Shown: in pieces, positions 34,376 through 44,176 of the stretch
Position numbering within the stretch: the first letter of the stretch is position 1
Layout: each line of letters opens with the position of its first letter
The notes under the pieces: model-generated
What the model was told of the DNA's origin: nothing
Database searches by the model: none
What the model saw: the letters and a program-made list of their open reading frames with translations, nothing else
Made by a program: the position numbers and the translations under genes
NCBI GenBank assembly: GCA_046261875.1
Contig: JBHENW010000038.1
Coordinates: forward strand, 1-54,450
DNA from: JBHENW01 sp046261875
GTDB taxonomy: Bacteria > Acidobacteriota > Thermoanaerobaculia > UBA5066 > Gp7-AA6
Direction of reading: 5' to 3'
DNA length: 54,450 bases

Positions 34376-35984
34376 TGAGAAGCGTCCAATCCCGTCGTGG
34401 TTTTCGAGTTCTCGTCCGCTCGCCGGCGCAGCCCTGCTGCCGGCCGCGGCGATCCCGGCCGGCGCGGCCGACGCCCCAGCCGAGCGGGTCACCCTTCCGA
34501 TCCTCGACCACGTGACCCTGAGCGCATCGTGCGCCCAGGGGCTGCAGAGGGCCAGGACTTCCGTGGCAGAGATCGAGAAGCTCGCCCTCGCGAAGGTCTC
34601 CGTGGAGACGGTGCTGGACCGGTGGGACCGCGACTCGATGGCCCTGGAGGACATCATCGGACCGGTCGCCATCCTCAACAACGTCCATCCGGACAAGAGG
34701 GTGCGCGACGCGGCGGATGCCTGCGTCCTGGAGCTTTCGAGCTTCTCGACCGAGGTCTATCAGAACGAGAAGCTCTTCCAGCGCATCCGCGCGGTCAAGG
34801 CCTCCACGGACGTCGAGAAGAAGCTCCAGAAGGACCTCCTGGAGAACTTCGAGGACAGCGGCGTCGCCCTCCCTCCGGTCAAGCGGAAGCGCGCCAAGCA
34901 GATCGCCGACGAGCTCACCGCCCTGGAACAGGAGTTCGAGCGCAAAGTGCGGGACAACGCGACGAAGCTGACCTTCACGGCGGAGGAGGCGAAGGGACTC
35001 CCCGAGGAGTTCGTCAAGCGGGTCCGAGGCGCGCCGGGCAACGTGGACGATCGGGTTCGACTCGCCTGACTACGGGCCCTTCATGACGAACGCCGAGAAC
35101 GAGGCCGCGCGCAAGCGGTACTACGTCGCGTACCAGACCCGCGGCGGCAAGCGGAACCTGGAGGTCCTCGACAAACAGGTCGCGCTCCGCAAGGAGCTTG
35201 CCGGCCTCTACGGCCTGCCGAGCTACGCGCACTACGTGACGAAACGGCGGATGGTGGAGAACCCGGAGACGGTGAACAAGTTTCTGGAGGACGTCCGACG
35301 GGCCGTCACGGAAGCGGAGAAGCGCGACCTCGAAGAGCTGCGGAAGCCCAAGGCGGAGACGACGAAACGGCGGCTCGAGGAGACCCGGATCAACCGCTGG
35401 GACGTCGCGTACTACACCGAAGCTCCGCGAGCGGAAGTTCCAGATCGATGAGGAGGAGCTGCGCAAGTATTTCCCGGCGAAGCAGTCCGTCGAGTGGCTC
35501 CTCGACGTCGCCGCGAAGCTCTACGGGGTGAAGTTCGAGAAGGCCTGGATCCCGACGTGGCACGAGGACGTCGAGTACTACGACGTGGCCGACGCGAAGA
35601 GCGGGGAGCGCCTGGGCGGGTTCTACCTGGATCTCTACCCGCGCGAGGGGAAGTTCAAGCACGCGGCCGCTTGGCCGGTGCGCGGCGTCAGCCGCAAGGC
35701 GGGGCGGACGCCGATCAGCGTCCTCGTTTGCAACCTGGACCGCAAGGGGCTGACCCGGGACGAGCTCGAGACGCTCTTCCACGAGTTCGGCCACGGCCTC
35801 CACGGCGTCCTCTCCCGGACTCTGTACAACGCGCACTCGGGCACGAGCGTGCAGCGCGACTTCGTCGAGGCCCCGTCCCAGATCTTCGAGGAGTGGACGC
35901 GCCGGTACGAGAGCCTCAAGACGCTCTCCGCACGCTGCCCCGAATGCCCCGCGATCGACCGGGCCCTCGGGAGATCAGCAGGTA
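34376..35984 (+). pseudogene. Decayed M3-family oligopeptidase (thimet/oligopeptidase A-like)
   Basis: Homology to M3 metallopeptidases continues through three frames. Segment 1 (to about 35050) has a signal-like AGAALLPAAAIPAGAA and the helical N-domain. Segment 2 (about 35050-35420) has DSPDYGPFMTNAENEAARKR. Segment 3 contains the zinc motif LFHEFGHGLHGVL and stops after SLKTLSARCPECPAID. Frameshifts lie near 35050 and 35420, possibly another in the leader near 34425. About 150-200 residues of the usual C-terminus are missing: similarity ends at the REP-like repeat. The zinc site is intact but the gene cannot give a full enzyme. Confidence 0.85.
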
Positions 35985-36020
35985 GGGGTCAATCGTGCAT
36001 TCCTGCATTTTTTGACCCCT
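35984..36020 (+). repeat. REP-like palindromic repeat, left copy
   Basis: Begins AGGGGTCAATCGTGCATTCC and ends TTTGACCCCT; the GGGGTCA/TGACCCC ends are 7-base inverted repeats. The first 29 bases recur in inverted orientation at 36461-36489 with one mismatch. It marks the truncation point of the M3 remnant and encodes the last residues and stop of the opposite-strand thioesterase. Similar GGGGTCA-type elements accompany REP-associated transposases; none is in this window. Confidence 0.8.
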
Positions 36021-36435
36021 CTTCCAGATATCGGGCGACCCTCTCTCTGACCTCGGCGGGGACGGGGACCGGGCTGAAGTCGCCTTGCCTCACGCAGACG
36101 AGGACGTAGCGCCCGGTCGCGACGATCGTCGCCGGCGTTTCCTTGCGCCGCACGGCGAAGTCCAGATGGATCGAGGTGCGGCCGATGCGGCTGAAGAAGG
36201 CCTCGACGACGAGGAGCTCGTCGAGCTTCACGGGGACGTGGAACTCGCACTCGACGCGGACGCGGGGCAGCCAGATTCCCAGGGCCTCGAAGAGGAAGCG
36301 GTAGTTCAGCCCCGCCGAGCGCAGCATCTCGGCCTCCGCCAGCGCGAAGAAACGCAGATACGCCTGGTAGTTGATGATGCCAGCCGCGTCGATGTCCTCC
36401 CAGCGAACGTACTCCTCGATCGCGTAGCGGGCCAT
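35989..36435 (-). CDS. Acyl-CoA thioesterase (YbgC/4-hydroxybenzoyl-CoA thioesterase type)
   Basis: 148 residues, hotdog fold. VRWEDIDAAGIINYQAYLRF holds the active-site Asp of the YbgC/4HBT group, followed by FEALGIWLPRVRVECEFHVP and ISHLDFAV-like strands (TSIHLDFAVRRK). It would hydrolyse short or aromatic acyl-CoA thioesters in the cytoplasm. The C-terminal KNAGMHD and the stop are encoded by the left repeat, so the natural protein may once have ended differently. It lies between two inverted repeat copies. Confidence 0.88.
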   Translation of the reverse strand: MARYAIEEYVRWEDIDAAGIINYQAYLRFFALAEAEMLRSAGLNYRFLFEALGIWLPRVRVECEFHVPVKLDELLVVEAFFSRIGRTSIHLDFAVRRKETPATIVATGRYVLVCVRQGDFSPVPVPAEVRERVARYLEEGSKNAGMHD

Positions 36436-36455
36436 CGCGTCAGTCGCAGCCGGGC

Positions 36456-36489
36456 GGGGGAAAAATGCAAGAATGCACGATTGACCCCT
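36456..36489 (-). repeat. REP-like palindromic repeat, right copy
   Basis: Read on the minus strand it begins AGGGGTCAATCGTGCATTCT and continues TGCATTTTTCCCCC; 28 of the first 29 bases match the left copy. The distal TGACCCC end is eroded. It abuts the AddA-like stop codon and lies 20 bases upstream of the thioesterase start. Confidence 0.8.
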
Positions 36490-39400
36490 AGAGCCACTCC
36501 AGCCGGTCCGGCTGGATGAAGTAGAGGGCCGCTTTCGAGGGACGGCGCGTGAGGCGCTCCCAGTAGCGCTTGTAGTGCGCGATCTGGGGACGGTAGAAAG
36601 CGATCAGGCCATCCAGGTTCCCCTCCACGACGGTGTCGGATTTGTAGTCCACGATCACCCAGCCGTCGTCTTCTTCGAAAAGGAGATCGATGGCGCCCTG
36701 GAGGAGCGTCTCTGGCGGGCCTCCGCCGATCCCGAGGTCGGCGCTCGGAACGGTCAACGCGAAGGGCACCTCGACCAGCCGCCGCCTGGCGGCCCGCGCG
36801 CGGCGCCAGAGCTCGGAGGACCCAACGGCCTCGGCGACCCGGACGGCCTCGTGGAGGTCGGCCGCTGGCCGCTCCTCCTCGGCGAGGAGGTTCGCGGCAT
36901 AGGCGCGCACGTCCAGGGAGTCGTCGCGCATCAGCGCGTCCAGTAATCGGTGAAGGACGCGCCCCCAGGACATTCCGCCGGCGCTCCCTTCCGCGAAGGG
37001 AACGGGAGAGCCCGCGGCGAGCGCATGTACGACCTGGGTGACCGAGGCGACCCCGTAGGTGGGGACTTTCGCGGAGAGCTGCCGCTTGCGGCGCAGCTCT
37101 TCGAAGGCGGCAAGATCCCTCGGGATGTCGCGCAGGGGGGGAGGGGGGCTGGGCGCCGCGGCCGGACCGATCGCCGGAAGCGGCTCGCGAACGAAGGGGG
37201 CCAGCTTCTGCCACATTCCCTTGTCGGCCGTGCCGCGGGAGCCGCGCTCCTTCCTTATGCTTATGACGAGCGTCTCTTTCGCACGCGTCGCGGCCACGTA
37301 GAGGAGACGGTCCCGTTCCGCGTCCTGGAACGCTTTCTCATGCTTCACCTTGGCGTCCCAGCCGAGCGGGCGGGCGATCTCGGTGCCCTGACCCTTGGCT
37401 CCCTGACGACAGACGAGGAAGTGCCCTTCCGGGGGTTCCGCGTTCCGGTCCACCCAGAAGGAGGCCGGAGGCTCCCAGGGAGACTTCGGATCCGCGAGGA
37501 AGACGACCTTCGCCTCCAGCCCCTTGGCGCGATGGAGCGTCAGGAGCTGCACCGCGTTGCGGCGGCCCGGCTCCGTGCTCATCTCTTCGGCTTCCCCCTC
37601 GGTCGCCATCGCCGCGAGCTGCTCGACGATCGGGCCGAAGGAATCCCCCCGGGCGGAGAGCTGCCGCGCCGCGGTGACCGCCTTCAGGAGGTTGCCGGCC
37701 CGCGTGTCGCCGAGCTCCTCCGCGGAGCCGTGAACCGTCCACCCCAGGATCGCGCAGATCCTCGCGAGCGCGGCGCCGGGCGGGAGCTCCTCGACGAGCC
37801 GTTCCGCTCGGCGGAAGATCTCGTAGGCGCGCGCAATGCGCTCGTCCGAGCCCGCCGGCACGCCGGCGCGGAAGGAGAGCTTTCCCCCCGCCCGGTGATA
37901 CCGATAGAGCGCCGCGTCGTCCACGCCGAAGAGCGGGCCGCGCAGGGCGGCGAGCAACGGCACCGGATCGTCCGGGTCCGCGATGGCCTGAAGGATCGGA
38001 AGGAGCGCCTGGATCTCGGCGGAATCCCGGAACGCGCCGCCGCCCGCGATGTCGTAGGGGATCCCGCGACGCTCCAGGGCCTGCGCGTAGTGCCGCATGT
38101 GCTTTCGCATGCGCAGCAGGATCAGGAAATCTGCGGGCACGAGCGGCCGCGCCGAATCCGAGAGGGCCGCCTGGATCCATGCGGCGATGCGCTCCGCGTC
38201 GGCGCGGGACTGTTCGAAGTCCGTGGGGACCCGCCCCTCCGCAGGCAGGTCGAGACGGAAGACTCCGGAGCCCGCCCCGCCCTCGGGCCGCGCCGGATGG
38301 AGCGGCGCATGCGCGGGCTGCTCGGGGGTCTCGGCGGCGGGCATGAGCGATCCGAACACGCCATTGACCCAGAGGCACAGGTTCGCCGCGGAGCGGAAGT
38401 TGGTCGTCAGGTGGAGCACGCGTCCGCCCGTGTCGCGGATCCGCCCGCGCACCTTCGCGTACGTCTCGATGTCCGCTCGTCGGAACCGGTAGATGGATTG
38501 CTTCGGGTCTCCGACCACGAAGAGGGATCCGGCGACGGGCGTCAGCTTGCGCCAGTCTTTCTCGCGGACTTCCTCCCCGGTCAGGTACATCAGGACCTCG
38601 GCCTGGATCGGATCGGTGTCCTGGAACTCGTCCACGAGGATCGGCGTGAAGCGCTCGCGGAAGGAGCGGCGCACGTCGGGGTGGTCGCGCAGGAGGTCGC
38701 GCGCGAGCAGCAGCTGGTCCTGGAAGTTCAGCCGGCCTTCCTGGCGCCGCCAGTCGGCGAACTCCTTCGCCGCCGGCACGATCGCCGCCATCGCGATGGG
38801 ATGCAGGTACTCGCGCCAGGCGGACAAGGTGGGGTGGACCGTGCCCCGCATGAGCGCCAGGTAGTCGGCATACAGCGCTTTCGCGCGGGCCGGATCCGGC
38901 CAGCATTCCGGGCTCGGATTGTCGCCGCGCCGGATCTGGTCGAGCAGGCGGGCGAGCTCCGCCGGGCGCGAGAGGTCCAGGAGGGAGCGGAGCCGGAGCG
39001 CGTCGCGCAGCGCCTTGCCGAGCAGGTCCCAGCCCTTCTCGGGCCTCGCGCGCGGGATGATCGGTTCGGCCGCCTCCAGGAAGCTCTCGACGGCGGCGCG
39101 CGCGGCCGTGAAATCGGGAGGGGGGAGATCCGCCGCAGCGACGGGCAGGACGTCGGCGTTGTCCGATACGGTCTCGTAGGCGCTCCGCAGGTCGTCGAGC
39201 GCGATGCCGAGCTCCGTCATCCGCGGCAGGATGGGGCTCTCGGTGACGAACAGCCGCTCGCTGTAGCGGTCCCACGCCGCTCGGCGCGCCGCGAAGTTCG
39301 CCGCATCGTCGAGCTCCTCGAATCCCGGCTCGACTCTCGCCTCGACCGGCCGTTCCCGCAGGAGCTGCGTGCAGAAGGAGTGGATCGTCCCGACGAAGCC

Positions 39401-39727
39401 GTTCGAAAAGGCCCCGAGCGCCGCCTGGAGCCTCGCGCGCCGCGCGCCCTCTTCCTGCTCGGCGGCCCGCTCGAGCGCCATCTGGAAGGTCTCGCGCAGG
39501 TGAGCCGCCGCCTTGATCGTGAAGGTGACGGCGGAGAGCCGGTCCACGGTCGTCCGGCCCCCCGCGATGAGCGCGACCATCCGGGAGATGAGGCAGGTCG
39601 TCTTGCCCGTCCCGGCGGCGGCCTCGACCAGGAGGTTGCGGTCGAGCTCGTCGACGATCGCCTGACGGTCGGCGGCGTCCGCGAGCCCGGGCGGGGCCAG
39701 GCTTTCAGGAGTCGGCTTTGGGTCCAT
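36488..39727 (-). CDS. addA: UvrD/RecB-like helicase-nuclease (AddA)
   Basis: 1079 residues. Walker A is EAAAGTGKTT (about 35-44); further superfamily 1 motifs are NFQDQLL, ILVDEFQDTDPIQ (Walker B), VVGDPKQSIYRFRRADI and LLTLHRAKGLEAKVVFLADP. The C-terminal PD-(D/E)XK nuclease has LLQGAIDLLFEED and GWVIVDYKSDT, the metal-binding Asp/Lys residues. It unwinds and cuts DNA ends to load RecA. It overlaps the end of the AddB-like gene by 23 bases, so they form an operon. The stop is at the edge of a REP-like repeat. Confidence 0.93.
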   Translation of the reverse strand: MDPKPTPESLAPPGLADAADRQAIVDELDRNLLVEAAAGTGKTTCLISRMVALIAGGRTTVDRLSAVTFTIKAAAHLRETFQMALERAAEQEEGARRARLQAALGAFSNGFVGTIHSFCTQLLRERPVEARVEPGFEELDDAANFAARRAAWDRYSERLFVTESPILPRMTELGIALDDLRSAYETVSDNADVLPVAAADLPPPDFTAARAAVESFLEAAEPIIPRARPEKGWDLLGKALRDALRLRSLLDLSRPAELARLLDQIRRGDNPSPECWPDPARAKALYADYLALMRGTVHPTLSAWREYLHPIAMAAIVPAAKEFADWRRQEGRLNFQDQLLLARDLLRDHPDVRRSFRERFTPILVDEFQDTDPIQAEVLMYLTGEEVREKDWRKLTPVAGSLFVVGDPKQSIYRFRRADIETYAKVRGRIRDTGGRVLHLTTNFRSAANLCLWVNGVFGSLMPAAETPEQPAHAPLHPARPEGGAGSGVFRLDLPAEGRVPTDFEQSRADAERIAAWIQAALSDSARPLVPADFLILLRMRKHMRHYAQALERRGIPYDIAGGGAFRDSAEIQALLPILQAIADPDDPVPLLAALRGPLFGVDDAALYRYHRAGGKLSFRAGVPAGSDERIARAYEIFRRAERLVEELPPGAALARICAILGWTVHGSAEELGDTRAGNLLKAVTAARQLSARGDSFGPIVEQLAAMATEGEAEEMSTEPGRRNAVQLLTLHRAKGLEAKVVFLADPKSPWEPPASFWVDRNAEPPEGHFLVCRQGAKGQGTEIARPLGWDAKVKHEKAFQDAERDRLLYVAATRAKETLVISIRKERGSRGTADKGMWQKLAPFVREPLPAIGPAAAPSPPPPLRDIPRDLAAFEELRRKRQLSAKVPTYGVASVTQVVHALAAGSPVPFAEGSAGGMSWGRVLHRLLDALMRDDSLDVRAYAANLLAEEERPAADLHEAVRVAEAVGSSELWRRARAARRRLVEVPFALTVPSADLGIGGGPPETLLQGAIDLLFEEDDGWVIVDYKSDTVVEGNLDGLIAFYRPQIAHYKRYWERLTRRPSKAALYFIQPDRLEWL

Positions 39728-42700
39728 ACCGTTGCCAGAAAGCGCGCAGCGCCGGGGGCGCGAGCTCCGGGTCCTTCCCCTTCGCGCGCTCCGTCGCGCG
39801 GTCCACGCCGCCGCAGACGGCCTCGTACACGCAGAAGCGGCAGTCGTCCGGGTTCGTCGTATGCGCGAAGGACCCTTCGGCGATCGTGTCGAAGAGGGAG
39901 TTCAGGACGGTGCGCGTCTCCTCCGGCTCGAGGGGGCGCAGGAAACGCTGTCCCTGACCCTTCCTTCCCGGAAAGAAGTAGCCGGACTGCTTGACCGCGC
40001 CGAGGCGCCCCGAGCGGCGCAGGAGCTCTTCGAGCGCCATCGCGTAGAGCGCGTACTGGACCTGTCGGCCTCCGTTCAAGCCCAGCTCCTCCCGGTAGGG
40101 GTAAGGGTTGCCCGTCTTGTAGTCCCAGACGTGGTAGCTGCCGTCCGCCGCCTGGTCGATCCGATCGATCGACCCGCGCAACAGGAAGGAGCCCCGCGGC
40201 GCGAGCGGGATCTCGACTGCTTCGGGGCTCGCGATCGGCGAGGAAGACTCCGGCCGCATTCCGAAAGGCACTTCGAAGAAGCGCGGCGTGACGCCGGCCT
40301 CCGCGCAGTGCGCCTCCTCGATCTTGAGGAACGTCCGGCAGGCGAAGAGCAGCTCATCGCGCTGCGTTCCGAACGCCAGCTCGCTCGGGGGCGGGATCCT
40401 CGCGCGCCAGCGGGCGATCTCCTCGTGCGCAACCGTTTCGAGCGACCCCATGTCGCGGTCGAAGTTCGGTCGCTTGTCCTCCGAGGGCATCTCTTCGAAA
40501 AATCGCCGGAAGACGTCGTGAAGGAGCGAGCCCGATTCCATGGGATCGAGCCAGCGCGTGGGATCGCGCTCGATCTCGTCCGGCGGCCGCACCTGCAGCA
40601 CGTACTGGAGGAAGTACATGTACTGGCATGACCCGATCGCCTGGATCCGCGAGCAGGACATCGGCTCGCGGCTGATGCGGGGATCGAGCATCGGATCCGC
40701 GCCCACATGCCCGTCCCACTCGGTGAAGCGCGGCGAGTCCCTCAGCTGCTCGGCGCGATGGCCGTCGGCGAGCCAGGGATAGAACCCCCGCACGAGCAGC
40801 GCCGCGTCCCCGCCCGCCCGCGAGCTCTCCAGCCGCGACAACCACCATTCGATCTCGTCGAGCGCGACGCGCTCTCCCGGCACGAACCCGGCCGGCCTCG
40901 GCAGCTCGCGGTCCAGCTGCGAGTAATCGGCGGCCGGCTTGCCCGCGGCGACGCGGTACAGCTCGAGCAGGAAGGGGGAGGGGAACCGATCGCCCGGCTG
41001 GGCCAGGTTCGCGACGTTCCAACAGGAGAAGCCGACCGTCAGCTCGCCGCGCAGACGCGCGAGACACGCCTGGAGCGCGCGGGTCTTCTCGGAAGGCTTG
41101 TCGCGTCCGAGGGCGAGCTCGACCGGAGCCACGACGCGGTTGATGCCGCGGCGCTCGTCGTCCAGCAAAACCGGATCCTGCCGCTCCACACCGGGGTGTT
41201 TCGAATCGTCCAGCCCGATGAGGAACGTCTGCGCGCGCCCGCTCCAGCCGCCCGACCGATACTCCGCGACGTGCAGCCGGCCCGGCCGGGGCCGGTCCGC
41301 CGCGATGTGCAGGGCGCGAACGGCTTCGGCCAGCCGCCCCGCTGCCCGCTCGGGTGAGAGCCGGACGGAGGGGAGCATCTCGAGCTCGGCGAACAGTTTC
41401 TGGAGGGCGGCGGACGCCGTCCCGTCGAGCTCGCCGGCGACGCGGGCGAATTGCTCGACGAACTCCCGGACGCCGCGGGCGAGCGCTTGCATCTCGATGC
41501 GGCCGTTCTCTTCGGCCGGCGCGAGCTCGAGCGCCCGGGCGATGAAGCGGCGGGCAACGCGCACGGCGGCGGCGCGGCGCGCCCGGAAAGCGTCGCGCCG
41601 GGCCTGGTCCACGGGATCCTCCGCCGCCTTTCGATCGTGGGGCGCCGCGAGCTCCCGGATGGTGCGGTCGAGACATGCCAGATGCCGTTCCCGTCCCCAG
41701 CCGATGCCCGCGTCGCGCAAAGCCCGCGCGACGGCCAGCCGCGAGGCGTCGGAAGGCGCCATGCGCTGCAGGGTCAGGACGCCGGACGCGAGCGCCTGCC
41801 GCAGCATGTCGGCCTCGAACTCCCGCTCGATCCAGTCCAGGAACGCGAGCGCGGAGCGTCCGGGGCGCGTGAAGGAGGCCGCGATGCCTCCCCCGTACGT
41901 GCAGGGAATGCCGTGCTCGGCGGCCAGCTCGTACACGAGCGGCGGGTAGGCCGAGGAATCCGTGTGCAGCAGCTCCGCCCGGTCGAAAGGAATTCCCTGC
42001 GCCAGCAGCCGCCTGAAAACCTCGCGGACCTCGTTCTCTTCGCCGAGCGCCCGGAAGATACGCGCCGATCGAGCGACGCCGGTCCATTCCGTCGTCGGAT
42101 CGCACGCGAGCAGCCGGACCCGTCCCGCCGAGAGCCCGTCCAGGAACCGCCTTTCGAGGCCCGAGAGGTCCGAGGCGTCGGGCAGGAGGTAGATCGCCGC
42201 GCTCCCGGTCTTCGACGCCAGCGCTTCCGTCGCGCGGCGCAGCAGCTCGGGACGATCCACGAATCTCCCCTCGGCGAGGGAGGTCTCGTACCGCCGCAGG
42301 ATCTCGCGCAGCTCCGAGGCCTTACGCCGGTCGGTGAAGGCGGAGTCCGGGAGCGTCGCGGGCGTCAGCCCGGCGCCGCGCAGCTCGTCGAGCGAGCGCT
42401 GGAGGGCGCGGTGCAGGCCGGGGCGGTCGCGGAGGCTCCCGAAGTAGGAGCCGTCGCGCAGGACCTCCGCGCACGCCTGCTCGACGAGCGCGAGCGCCTG
42501 GGCGCGCGAGAGGAGGCGGAACCCGCCCCGCGCCAGCTCCGGCCCGATCCAGCCGTGCGCGAGGTTCCAGACCGTCTCGACGCGCAGGTTCATCCAGGGG
42601 ATGCCGGACAGCGCGAGCCGCTCGACGAGCTGATGGCCGATCATGAGCGACGGCGCGACGAGGATCTTCTCCTCCAGGGGCAGCTCCCCGCAGACCTTGC

Positions 42701-42782
42701 CGAGCTCCTCGATCAGCCGGCACGTGGATGCCTCCTCCGCGCCGAATGGGAGGGCCTGTTGAATGGACACCGGGGCGCTCAT
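39705..42782 (-). CDS. addB: AddB-like exonuclease subunit
   Basis: 1025 residues. The N-terminal half resembles an inactivated helicase fold (KILVAPSLMIGHQLVERLAL) with no usable Walker A. The C-terminal PD-(D/E)XK nuclease has SIDRIDQAADGSYHVWDYKT. Cysteines in GSCQYMYFLQYVL and DDCRFCVYEAVCGG suit the [4Fe-4S] cluster that braces AddB nucleases. With AddA it forms the two-nuclease, one-motor repair complex. It starts 23 bases before the addA overlap. No RecD gene is adjacent, which supports AddAB rather than RecBCD. Confidence 0.88.
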   Translation of the reverse strand: MSAPVSIQQALPFGAEEASTCRLIEELGKVCGELPLEEKILVAPSLMIGHQLVERLALSGIPWMNLRVETVWNLAHGWIGPELARGGFRLLSRAQALALVEQACAEVLRDGSYFGSLRDRPGLHRALQRSLDELRGAGLTPATLPDSAFTDRRKASELREILRRYETSLAEGRFVDRPELLRRATEALASKTGSAAIYLLPDASDLSGLERRFLDGLSAGRVRLLACDPTTEWTGVARSARIFRALGEENEVREVFRRLLAQGIPFDRAELLHTDSSAYPPLVYELAAEHGIPCTYGGGIAASFTRPGRSALAFLDWIEREFEADMLRQALASGVLTLQRMAPSDASRLAVARALRDAGIGWGRERHLACLDRTIRELAAPHDRKAAEDPVDQARRDAFRARRAAAVRVARRFIARALELAPAEENGRIEMQALARGVREFVEQFARVAGELDGTASAALQKLFAELEMLPSVRLSPERAAGRLAEAVRALHIAADRPRPGRLHVAEYRSGGWSGRAQTFLIGLDDSKHPGVERQDPVLLDDERRGINRVVAPVELALGRDKPSEKTRALQACLARLRGELTVGFSCWNVANLAQPGDRFPSPFLLELYRVAAGKPAADYSQLDRELPRPAGFVPGERVALDEIEWWLSRLESSRAGGDAALLVRGFYPWLADGHRAEQLRDSPRFTEWDGHVGADPMLDPRISREPMSCSRIQAIGSCQYMYFLQYVLQVRPPDEIERDPTRWLDPMESGSLLHDVFRRFFEEMPSEDKRPNFDRDMGSLETVAHEEIARWRARIPPPSELAFGTQRDELLFACRTFLKIEEAHCAEAGVTPRFFEVPFGMRPESSSPIASPEAVEIPLAPRGSFLLRGSIDRIDQAADGSYHVWDYKTGNPYPYREELGLNGGRQVQYALYAMALEELLRRSGRLGAVKQSGYFFPGRKGQGQRFLRPLEPEETRTVLNSLFDTIAEGSFAHTTNPDDCRFCVYEAVCGGVDRATERAKGKDPELAPPALRAFWQRYGPKADS

Positions 42783-42882
42783 TCTATTTCCGCGAGGATC
42801 TTCTCTTCCGGCTCGGACAGGTGGGTTCCGAGCGTGGGCGGCGTCCGGTCATGGGGGTCCTACCTTCCATCCCCCGCACCGA

Positions 42883-42905
42883 CCGCCGCGCGATAGGCGC
42901 GGCGG
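42883..42905. repeat. Inverted repeat in divergent intergenic region
   Basis: CCGCCGCGC, loop GATAG, GCGCGGCGG: nine perfect pairs between the AddB-like start and the amine-oxidase remnant. On the plus strand a GTTTTTCCC follows about 12 bases later, too far for a normal terminator. It may be an operator; no regulator binding pattern is recognised. Confidence 0.4.
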
Positions 42906-42947
42906 CGGCACGCTCCTTCCCGTTTTTCCCTGTAACGTCTCTCGGCA

Positions 42948-44108
42948 ATGCGCGACGCGGACGCCATCGTCGTCGGCGCTGGCGCCGCGGGACTCGCGGC
43001 GGCCGTCGACCTGTCCCGGGCGGGGCGGGACGTCGTGATGCTCCAAGCGCGGCCCCGGATCGGGGGCCGGATCCACACCGTGCGACCGGCGGGCTGGCCT
43101 CTCCCCGTCGAGCTGGGCGCCGAGTTCATCCACGGACAGCCCCCTGAGGCGTGGAAGCTCGCGCGGGAATCGGGAGCACTCGTCGAGGAGATCCCCGACG
43201 CGCACTGGATCACCGGGCGCGAAGGCCTCCGCCCGCTGCGCGATTTCTGGGGAGAGATGGAGAGGATTACCGCGGCGATCCCTCGGGACGGGCGCGACCT
43301 CTCCTTCCGCGACTTCCTTCGCAAGAGCCGCCGCATCCCCGGCCCGCACGCCGGCTCGTCCTGCAGTTCGTGAGCGGCTTTCATGCGGCGGAGACCGCCC
43401 GGATCAGCGCGCGCTCGCTCTCGACCAGAGGGGAAGACGCCTCGGAGCCGGAAGACAAGCGACAGCACCGGATCGCCAGCGGCCAGGACGGGCTCGTGGA
43501 GGAACTGGGGCGCGAAGCGCGGCGCGCCGGAGCGCGGCTCCGGCTCGGGAGCGCGGTCTACGAGATTCGCTGGAGAAAGGGACGCGTCGCGGTGCGCGCG
43601 CGAAGGAATAGCCGGGCGCAGGCGCTCGAGGCGCGGCGATCATCACGTGCCGCTGGGCGTCCTGAAGTCGCGCAAGGGCCGAACGGGAGCCATCCAGTTC
43701 ATCCGGAGATCGCGGCGAAAAACCCGGTCCTCGAGCGGCTGGAAATGGGCCATGTCTTCCGGGTCGTCCTGCGTTTCCGCGAAGCGTTCTGGGACGAGCG
43801 GGGATTCCTCGAAGAGCGCGTCGCGGTCCGGTCGCTGGGGAAGTCCCTCGGCCTCCGGGGCCGGCTGGCTGGAGAACCGCCTCGCCCGGGCGCATCTCCG
43901 CGACTGGAGCAGGGACCCGTTCGCCCGCGGGGCATACAGCTACGCCCTGGTCGGCGGCGCAGAAGCGGCTCGCCAGCTCGCCCGGCCGATCTCCGCAGCG
44001 CTCTTCTTCGCCGGGGAGGCGACGGACCCCGAGCAGAATGGGACGGTATCCGGCGCGATCGCGAGCGGCCGGAGAGCCGCGGCCCAAATCCTCCTCCGAC
44101 CCCGCTGA
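42948..44108 (+). pseudogene. Decayed flavin amine oxidase
   Basis: The N-terminus is intact: IVVGAGAAGLAAAVDLSRAG, ARPRIGGRIHTV and LGAEFIHG, the FAD-binding motifs of monoamine oxidase-like proteins. The frame then breaks near 43345 and continues in another (SGFHAAETARISARSL). It returns at about 43640 (HVPLGVLKSRKG), switches again near 43700 (NPVLERLEMGHVFRVVLRFR) and again near 43860. The last part, DWSRDPFARGAYSYALVGG and LFFAGEATDPEQNGTVSGA, is the FAD-binding C-terminus. At least four frameshifts, with a likely internal deletion of about 60-100 residues after the FWDERGFLEER segment. No product is expected. Confidence 0.85.
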
Positions 44109-44140
44109 ACCCCACGGAACGGAAGTTGCACGACTGCCTA

Positions 44141-44160
44141 CGCCGGCCGGAAATCCGGCG
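44141..44160 (+). promoter_or_regulatory. Hairpin just before a strong ribosome site
   Basis: CGCCGG, loop CCGGAAAT, CCGGCG, then CTAAGGAGG before ATG 44177. The hairpin does not include the Shine-Dalgarno, so it would leave the ribosome site exposed; it may protect the 5' end or come from the upstream remnant. No metal or riboswitch fold is recognised. Confidence 0.4.
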
Positions 44161-44176
44161 CTAAGGAGGAAAACTC

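Noticed and set aside
36950..39994. A 1014-codon plus-strand open frame across addA
   Set aside because: Antisense to helicase motifs and composed of Arg/Glu/Gly/Leu repeats with no recognisable domain.
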